DNA of 11,730 nucleotides. Source: an uncultured Asticcacaulis sp. GTDB lineage: Bacteria > Pseudomonadota > Alphaproteobacteria > Caulobacterales > Caulobacteraceae. Made by a program: the position numbers and the translations under genes. The notes under the pieces are model-generated. The model was not told where the DNA came from. It made no database searches and saw nothing but the letters and a program-made list of their open reading frames with translations. The DNA is taken from NCBI GenBank assembly GCA_946480125.1, contig CAMLIY010000083.1, positions 1 to 11,730 on the forward strand, read 5' to 3'. This document shows, piece by piece, positions 8,001 to 11,730 of the stretch (position 1 is its first letter; each line of letters begins with the position of its first letter).

Positions 8001-8642
8001 TTTTATAAGGCCATAATCGCTGTCGAGGCTGATGTCGGCGTCCTCGACGAGAATCTCTTCCGGCGGCGGCGCATTGGAGGGCTTGGCCGACAGCGCATCC
8101 TGCACGATCCGGTCGAGCGCGCCGAATTTCAGCTTGCCGTTCCGGATCGAAATGGCAACGACCGGCCTGGTGATATGCAGAGCCTTGATCCGGGCCAGCG
8201 GCAGACCATTGCCCGCAAAGGGCGTAAGCGTGTAATCGACATCGAAATGCCCCACGGACATTTCCGGCTTTTTAATATCACCGATCAGCACACTGCCAGC
8301 GGCGTGACGGAGGGACAGTTGATCGATGGTCACGTGGGCAGCCACGCCCTGCCCTTTTAGCCAGTTTTCCGCTACCGATTCCGCAATGACCTTGCGACCT
8401 GCGACCCCGACTATGCCAAGCGCGGTGACACCGCAAAGCGTGATCCACAGCCAGCTCGCCGCCCGGAAACTCCCGCCGCCCGATCCACCGCCACGCTTGC
8501 CTGACGAGGGACGACCGGGCAAGCCAATGTCATCTGCCTCAGGTGGCGCCCCATCAACCCCCGTCGGACGCGAAAAGCTCTCCCCCGCGCTCATATGCGC
8601 TGGAAACCACAAGGCTTCATCTGAAAGGGAAATTTGGCTCAT
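5070..8642 (-). CDS. ydbH: YdbH-family AsmA-like inter-membrane transport protein
   Basis: 1190 residues; E. coli YdbH is about 880. YdbH belongs with TamB and YhdP to the AsmA-like proteins that span the periplasm as a beta groove and are thought to carry phospholipids to the outer membrane. Here a roughly 60-residue cytoplasmic N-terminus with a GGGSGGGS stretch (51-58) precedes one TM anchor (about 61-82). A long beta-rich periplasmic region follows. The C-terminal YdbH-like domain is recognisable by FDGLDF (991-996), GHLSGHLPF (1013-1021), the NGTM...GQISIY segment (1032-1046) and AYDQIDARLN...HIKGYYDP (1101-1129). The ATG at 8642 has no obvious ribosome-binding site; the ATG at 8594 (skipping 16 residues) is possible. 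The stop is 4 bases from the convergent reductase stop. The usual partners ynbE and ydbL are not found next to it in this window. The family call rests mainly on the C-terminal motif and is firm; lipid transport is inferred from E. coli. Confidence 0.88.
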   Translation of the reverse strand: MSQISLSDEALWFPAHMSAGESFSRPTGVDGAPPEADDIGLPGRPSSGKRGGGSGGGSFRAASWLWITLCGVTALGIVGVAGRKVIAESVAENWLKGQGVAAHVTIDQLSLRHAAGSVLIGDIKKPEMSVGHFDVDYTLTPFAGNGLPLARIKALHITRPVVAISIRNGKLKFGALDRIVQDALSAKPSNAPPPEEILVEDADISLDSDYGLIKGHGGLSVRNGLLTRLDLKLPATHLTGTLGTGDLHDGRITARSVNTGNNGDQLQVKAHLVGDNWTVRGGGNLVETIGAEEQRFHAQNVVLDLDSHLPYRHSKSQKTSMYEAFSGAMDAAITLTGDEVVSEATQADVFETQIRLDGALKTTEKGAAYAGKAQVSARTDRLQSGDLQAETLRLAGDDLTLNTGFSSETGLAFNLSGPMTGEAGRFKQGDVVVQAARLNLNELSMASDADGAKANFTGFMTIGHLAQGPDLSLDQTTLSLTGGAQAGADAGPWNIMVKSDIRSERGHYGGLAPMAKDRVAARSEAADKPPIPGAPDPLPADAIITLDQAFQRFALSVKGLNLNLHGDADTPAQMDIRVQRAEAALNGGGKVTLAPHGSRPLFATGQGGAAGISLTGPDLPQVALALDGLAIDDKGMLAGGYTLAAQFDFDPLQGAKIDGHGRFNTLPGGGFNVTLADQARFTAGSAQIGDQLTGLSGNIVQSGKSFLAYTPQGWRVTGAYRDLGLTAPNVIVRLNGGQGDFQAYSLGDGLGYKAKLAGATLTDGVPEAETRFNPLLIDGAIEQDRKATTGRFFAATPSIKGTDGKPLRIAAINLDSDIASGAGSLSVKTLDLNFKPEGLQPVYLSPLVAAIFSRDVTGPMSFDGAFNWTKTTSSSGGVLNIGVSDFVAATEKAPYGVGMSFFGATGPSQGLTGQIVFDSLSPLHTAPGQKIHLAQTKLGVPLTDLDLSLQILGDHMALESASVMSPGGSVRLEPTTLYFDGKTPINGVLAFDGLDFGKVIAASDLNSSMSFRGHLSGHLPFSYAQGHIAFTNGTMTSDAPGQISIYRTAVTEVNTATGSVTTNAPPATAAIASKNAEAAAVADPNFNPFQDLAFQAMEHVAYDQIDARLNSIDGGLLDINFHIKGYYDPPQKQKATISLIDYISGKWMQKPIKLPSKTPVELYLEVPVNLDEVLNDLAAFYSNTAQKPKP
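5071..5094 (+). terminator. Weak hairpin after the reductase gene
   Basis: TACGGC (5071-5076) pairs with GCCGTA (5089-5094) across a 12-base loop, just after the reductase stop and inside the 3' end of the convergent ydbH gene. It is followed by TTTGAATAAAAA rather than a clean T-run. It is the only candidate I see for ending the plus-strand transcript here. Confidence 0.22.
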
Positions 8643-8691
8643 CAATCAATCTTACACAACGGCGAAGGCAGCGGCCTGTGGCGTATCTTAG

Positions 8692-8726
8692 TCAACCATA
8701 CTTTTAAAAAGTGTGGATATGGTTGA
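8692..8726. repeat. Interrupted inverted repeat upstream of ydbH, with DnaA-box-like sequence
   Basis: TCAACCATA (8692-8700) and TATGGTTGA (8718-8726) are perfect 9-bp reverse complements. Nested inside, CCATACTTTT (8696-8705) pairs with AAAAGTGTGG (8707-8716) with one G-T wobble. TGTGGATAT (8712-8720) matches the reverse of the DnaA box TTATCCACA at 8 of 9 positions. The repeat sits 50-84 bases upstream of the ydbH start, suiting an operator, though neither a bound factor nor a -10/-35 pair can be named. Confidence 0.5.
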
Positions 8727-8874
8727 TTTTCTTTTTACATACTAGGCCGGTTTTAGCCCAAATTTCGGCATCTGTCTGATTGACAGTGCATTTTACATCT
8801 CAATCTGGATTTATGCTGTCTTATGAAGTGCTTATTCAAGCGCGAGATTGCGTTCATGAGGAAAGGTTAACGCG

Positions 8875-8890
8875 TTAAGCCCTTATTAAC
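8875..8890 (+). promoter_or_regulatory. CtrA-type binding box (TTAA-N7-TTAAC)
   Basis: TTAAGCCCTTATTAAC is an exact match to the full CtrA recognition pattern TTAA-N7-TTAAC known in Caulobacter. Extra TTAA half-sites flank it at 8867-8870 and 8896-8899, giving four TTAA in 33 bases. In activated Caulobacter promoters the box usually overlaps the -35 region, so transcription of the LytM gene might begin around 8910-8930. This assumes the organism has CtrA, which cannot be seen here. Confidence 0.6.
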
Positions 8891-9014
8891 CTCTTTTAAG
8901 CAGGATTTTAGGGATAACGATGTCATTTCGCTTCGTCAATAAGGGTGGTCATTAAGGTAAAATCGCCTCATTTTCGCCTTTTTTTGGCGTAAGCACATCC
9001 TCTCACTGTTTACG

Positions 9015-9099
9015 GACTCAGGGCGTATTGCCGCTTTTATGAGTCGTGTATTGCTTTTGGGCCGTCTATCGCGGTTTCAGTCAAGCTCGTATTTGAGTC
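9015..9099. promoter_or_regulatory. Three GANTC (CcrM-type) sites in the LytM gene leader
   Basis: GACTC at 9015-9019, GAGTC at 9041-9045 and GAGTC at 9095-9099 are adenine methylation sites of the cell-cycle methylase CcrM in Caulobacterales. Together with the CtrA box they suggest cell-cycle control. GANTC also occurs within genes of this window (for example near 1427 and 1607), so the clustering is suggestive only. Confidence 0.35.
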
Positions 9100-9158
9100 T
9101 GCCGGCGCCTCATTGTTCCGGCACCTATCGCTTAACAGGACGCATTCGCTTAAACTTC

Positions 9159-10613
9159 ATGGCCCAACTCGATCCCCGCCGGCAACCTGTCAGACTGACG
9201 CCAATGGTTTTTGCCTTGGCGACGGCCCTGACGGTCGGCACCCTGTTGTGGAAGATCGTCCAGCCCATGAACGGCGCGGTGCAGCCCATGGATCCCGCCG
9301 CCGCCATGGCGCTGGAAACCCGTGCTTTCGCCGAAGCGGCCGCCCGTCCGGGCTATGAACAGCCGGTGGATGTGCCGGTGTCGCTGCGGTCCGGCGAAAC
9401 CCTGGCCAGCGCCCTGACGCGCCTGGGCGTGGCGCCGGATGAATCCAAGGCCGCCGTCAGTCTGCTGTCCAAATCGTTCAACATAACCGACATTAAAGCC
9501 GGCCTGACGCTGGAAGCCGCTATCGCCAAGCCCACCGAAGGGTCTGGCCCGGCGCAACTGCTTGGCCTGACCGTCCGCACCGGCCCCGCAAAACAATTAA
9601 CGCTCACCACGTCGCGCGACGGCCAGATGCGCCTGCGCGCTTTGGAAGAAACAGTACGCGATGAGCGCCGCGTCGCCATCGGCACCATCAGCGGTTCGCT
9701 GTTCACCTCCGCCGCCACCATGGGCGCCACGCCGAGCCTGACTGCGCAAGTCGTCAAGCTGTTCGCCCATAAGCTCGATTTTGAGCGCGATATCCAGTCG
9801 GGCGACACCTTCAAACTGGTATTTGACCGCAAGGTGACTGAGAGCGGCCGCACGGTCGAGGCCGGCAATCTGCTCTATGCCGAGATCGAAGCCAAGGGCG
9901 GCGTCGACCGCTTCTATTCCTTCTCGCCCAAGGGTAGCACTTCTATCGAATATTACGATGAAACCGGCAAGAGCATCAAAGGCTTCCTGCTGGCCACGCC
10001 GATTTATGGCGCACGCACCTCTTCGGGCTTCGGCATGCGTTTCCACCCGATCATGGGTTTCATGAAGATGCACACCGGCATCGATTTCGCTGCGCCTACC
10101 GGAACGCCGATCCTGGCGGCCGGCGACGGCGTGGTGATGGACGCCAAATGGTGGGGCGGTTACGGGCGCTGGGTCCGCATCAACCATAATAAAGAATGGG
10201 AAACCGGCTACGGCCATATGTCGGCCATCGCAGTTCATCCCGGCCAGCATGTCAGCCAGGGCCAGGTTATCGGATATGTCGGTACTACAGGGCATTCAAC
10301 CGGGCCGCACCTGCACTTCGAAGTATGGCAAAACCACCATCCGGTCGATCCCAAAGGCGCGCGCGTACCGCAATCCAGCACCCTGGCAGGCACGGATCTG
10401 GTCGCTTTCCGCGCCCGCAAGCATGAAATCGACACCATGATTGCCCAGGCCGAGGCCAGCCCTTCGGGCACAGTCGCCAATGCCGACCCCAACACCTATC
10501 GCCTCGATGTGGATGCGCCCACCGCACCCCAGGCCCTGGCCCAGACGGAGCCAAGCCCGCTGCGCAGCGGGGCCCTGCGTTCGGCGATCACAACCACGCG
10601 CGGCACAAGGTAA
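9159..10613 (+). CDS. Membrane-anchored M23 (LytM) peptidoglycan endopeptidase
   Basis: 484 residues from the ATG at 9159. It should be a zinc DD-endopeptidase cutting peptidoglycan cross-links, similar in plan to MepM/ShyA. Residues 13-31 are a single TM anchor after a short basic N-terminus. Residues 71-125 form a LysM/OapA-like domain (SLRSGETLASALTRLGV), and 165-280 match the inhibitory/connector region seen in Csd3/ShyA-type enzymes. The LytM domain (about 285-400) has every key residue: HTGID gives His305 and Asp309, YGHMS gives His353, and GPHLHFE gives His384 and His386. It should therefore be active. An 80-residue Pro/Ala-rich tail follows. No strong ribosome-binding site marks either this start or the ATG at 9039; 9159 is preferred because the extra 40 residues are Arg/Ser-rich and look non-coding. 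A CtrA box and GANTC sites lie upstream. It ends 1 base before the convergent MFS gene stop. Confidence 0.93.
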   Translation: MAQLDPRRQPVRLTPMVFALATALTVGTLLWKIVQPMNGAVQPMDPAAAMALETRAFAEAAARPGYEQPVDVPVSLRSGETLASALTRLGVAPDESKAAVSLLSKSFNITDIKAGLTLEAAIAKPTEGSGPAQLLGLTVRTGPAKQLTLTTSRDGQMRLRALEETVRDERRVAIGTISGSLFTSAATMGATPSLTAQVVKLFAHKLDFERDIQSGDTFKLVFDRKVTESGRTVEAGNLLYAEIEAKGGVDRFYSFSPKGSTSIEYYDETGKSIKGFLLATPIYGARTSSGFGMRFHPIMGFMKMHTGIDFAAPTGTPILAAGDGVVMDAKWWGGYGRWVRINHNKEWETGYGHMSAIAVHPGQHVSQGQVIGYVGTTGHSTGPHLHFEVWQNHHPVDPKGARVPQSSTLAGTDLVAFRARKHEIDTMIAQAEASPSGTVANADPNTYRLDVDAPTAPQALAQTEPSPLRSGALRSAITTTRGTR

Positions 10614-10614
10614 A

Positions 10615-11730
10615 CTATTCCAGCTTGTCGGCCTTCCAGAGTGCCGGAAACAGCTTGATCCAGGCCCCTGTGATAATCAATGAGCCTATGCCGCCGAAAA
10701 GCGCGGCATTGACGGGCCCCATGAGGCGGGCCATGACGCCGGTTTCAAACTCCCCCAGCTCGTTCGATGCGCCGATAAACAGGTATGACACCGAGGCGAC
10801 CCGACCGCGCATGTGGTTCGGCGTCACGATCTGCACCAGGGTGCCGCGCACATAGACACTGATCATGTCGGCGGCGCCCAGGACAATCATGGCCGCGATC
10901 GACACCCAGATCATTTCCGACACGCCGAAAACGATGGTCGCCACCCCGAAAACAGCCACCCCGCCAAACATCCAGGGTCCGGCATTACGCCGTATCGGCG
11001 ACCAGGACAGGATGAAAGAAGTGACAATCGCGCCAATGGCTGGCGACGCGCGCAGGATACCGAACATCTGCGGTCCGGCATGCAGGATATCCTTAACGTA
11101 TATCGGCATCAGGGCCACCGCGCCGCCGAGCAGGACAGCAAACAGATCGAGCGAGATCGCCCCAAGGATCACCTTGTTCGACCAGATATAGACCATGCCC
11201 TCCTTCAGCATGGTCATCTTCGAGCCGGAGGGCGCATCGGGCGCGGTCGGCGTTTTGATGGTCAGGATGAGCGCGGCGGCGATCAGGCACAGTCCCGCGC
11301 AAAAACCATAGGCGAAACGCGGTGAACACCCGACCAGAACCCCGCCGAGCGCTGGCCCGACGATCAGCCCGGTCTGGAAGGCCATCGAATTGACCGCGAT
11401 CGCCTTGGGCAGGATATGTTTTGGCACCAGCATCGGACCAATGGCCGAACTCGCCGGCGCGCTGAAGGCCCGGCAGGCACCCAGCACGGCGCTTAAGGCA
11501 AACAGTCCCCAAAAAGGCGGATGCGGGATAAAGGAATAAGCAAAGAAGGCCAGGGACAGCAGCAATTGCGCGAACAGCACCAGACTGACGATTTTCTTGC
11601 GGTCATGGCGATCGGCGACAATCCCGGCCGGCAGGGTGAAGGCAAACAGGGTAATGAACTGCGCCAGGCCGATCAGCCCGACATAAAGCGCCGATTCCGC
11701 CACGCCTTGCGTGCGCCGGGCAATTTCATA
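10615..11730 (-). CDS. MFS exporter (MFS_3/EntS-like), N-terminus beyond window edge
   Basis: 371 C-terminal residues are visible and the frame is open to the right edge. The GTG at 11703 is not the true start: the preceding codons read YEIARRTQG, matching the loop that leads into TM2 in this family. The protein is an inner-membrane, proton-driven exporter of the 12-TM MFS_3 group (enterobactin exporter EntS, drug and macrolide exporters). Motif A appears as AGIVADRHDRKK between TM2 and TM3. Other family segments are SAPASSAIGPMLVPK, the NSMAFQTGLIVGPALGG stretch of TM5, and RGRVASVSYLFIGASNELGEF before the last helices. A hydrophilic central loop holds the PTAPDAPSG sequence. The substrate cannot be told; no siderophore or antibiotic biosynthesis gene is in view. 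It converges on the LytM gene with a single base between the stops. Confidence 0.9.
   Translation of the reverse strand, partial: YEIARRTQGVAESALYVGLIGLAQFITLFAFTLPAGIVADRHDRKKIVSLVLFAQLLLSLAFFAYSFIPHPPFWGLFALSAVLGACRAFSAPASSAIGPMLVPKHILPKAIAVNSMAFQTGLIVGPALGGVLVGCSPRFAYGFCAGLCLIAAALILTIKTPTAPDAPSGSKMTMLKEGMVYIWSNKVILGAISLDLFAVLLGGAVALMPIYVKDILHAGPQMFGILRASPAIGAIVTSFILSWSPIRRNAGPWMFGGVAVFGVATIVFGVSEMIWVSIAAMIVLGAADMISVYVRGTLVQIVTPNHMRGRVASVSYLFIGASNELGEFETGVMARLMGPVNAALFGGIGSLIITGAWIKLFPALWKADKLE

Larger units (their letters stand above)
8643..9158. promoter_or_regulatory. Regulatory intergenic region between ydbH and the LytM peptidase gene
   Basis: About 516 bases, relatively AT-rich, with no convincing protein or RNA gene. 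It must hold the divergent promoters of ydbH (leftward) and the LytM gene (rightward). It contains an interrupted inverted repeat next to the ydbH start (8692-8726), a short stem CTGTC-TGATT-GACAG near 8773-8787, the CtrA-type box at 8875-8890, a T-rich CGCC/GGCG stem near 8976-8990, and three GANTC sites (9015, 9041, 9095). An in-frame ATG at 9039 could extend the LytM gene by 40 residues into this region. Confidence 0.6.

Noticed and set aside
7704..8360. 218-codon plus-strand open frame opposite ydbH
   Set aside because: It is antisense to a clear ydbH reading frame, shows no recognisable domain, and such long antisense frames are common in GC-rich genes.
8643..9158. Chromosome replication origin (AT-rich region with CtrA box and DnaA-like box)
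   Set aside because: There is only one near-match DnaA box, no cluster of boxes, and the neighbouring genes are not those usually flanking Caulobacterales origins.
9353..10295. Long minus-strand open frames opposite the LytM gene
   Set aside because: They overlap a gene with fully conserved catalytic motifs; their translations are Arg/Gly/Ala-rich shadow sequences.
10556..10571. Perfect 16-bp palindrome CCCGCTGCGCAGCGGG
   Set aside because: It lies within the coding 3' end of the LytM gene, is GC-rich as expected from composition, and has no T-run; not called as a terminator.
10615..11703. GTG at 11703 as the start of the MFS protein
   Set aside because: Upstream codons to 11730 continue a normal MFS_3 sequence (YEIARRTQG) without a stop, and a full first helix would otherwise be missing.
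1..11730. CRISPR array, tRNA, rRNA, insertion sequence, prophage or defence system
   Set aside because: No direct repeats with spacers, no RNA gene signatures, no transposase, integrase or recognisable defence domain seen on either strand.

Overview
The window looks like chromosomal DNA from an alphaproteobacterium of the Caulobacterales. I infer this from a perfect CtrA-type box (TTAA-N7-TTAAC) and GANTC (CcrM-type) sites upstream of a cell-wall hydrolase gene, from a long YdbH-family envelope protein, and from a moderately high G+C content. The genus Asticcacaulis would fit, but that is a guess. I see no rRNA, tRNA, insertion sequence, phage gene, CRISPR array or toxin-antitoxin pair.

Layout. 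(1) 1-939 (+): 3' part of a K+ channel with an RCK/TrkA-N domain; its start lies left of the window. A perfect 10-bp hairpin (991-1017) sits between it and the next, convergent gene. (2) 4151-1117 (-): a two-gene operon of an 816-residue FtsX/MacB-type ABC permease and a small exported or lipoprotein-like protein. No ATPase gene is adjacent. (3) 4152-4519: a divergent, AT-rich intergenic region. (4) 4520-5065 (+): a RibD-C/dihydrofolate-reductase-like protein. It converges, 4 bases apart, on (5) 8642-5070 (-): a 1190-residue YdbH-family AsmA-like protein. (6) 8643-9158: a regulatory intergenic region with an inverted repeat, a CtrA box and GANTC sites. (7) 9159-10613 (+): a membrane-anchored LytM (M23) peptidoglycan endopeptidase with all metal ligands. 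It converges, 1 base apart, on (8) 11730-10615 (-): an MFS exporter whose N-terminus lies right of the window.

The common theme is the cell envelope: ion channel, ABC permease with exported partner, inter-membrane lipid-transport protein, peptidoglycan hydrolase and drug-type exporter. Apart from the permease operon the genes stand as separate transcription units, and no new multi-gene system is apparent. The points most worth following are the likely cell-cycle control of the LytM gene, the YdbH gene without its usual ynbE/ydbL partners nearby, and the ABC permease without a neighbouring ATPase.
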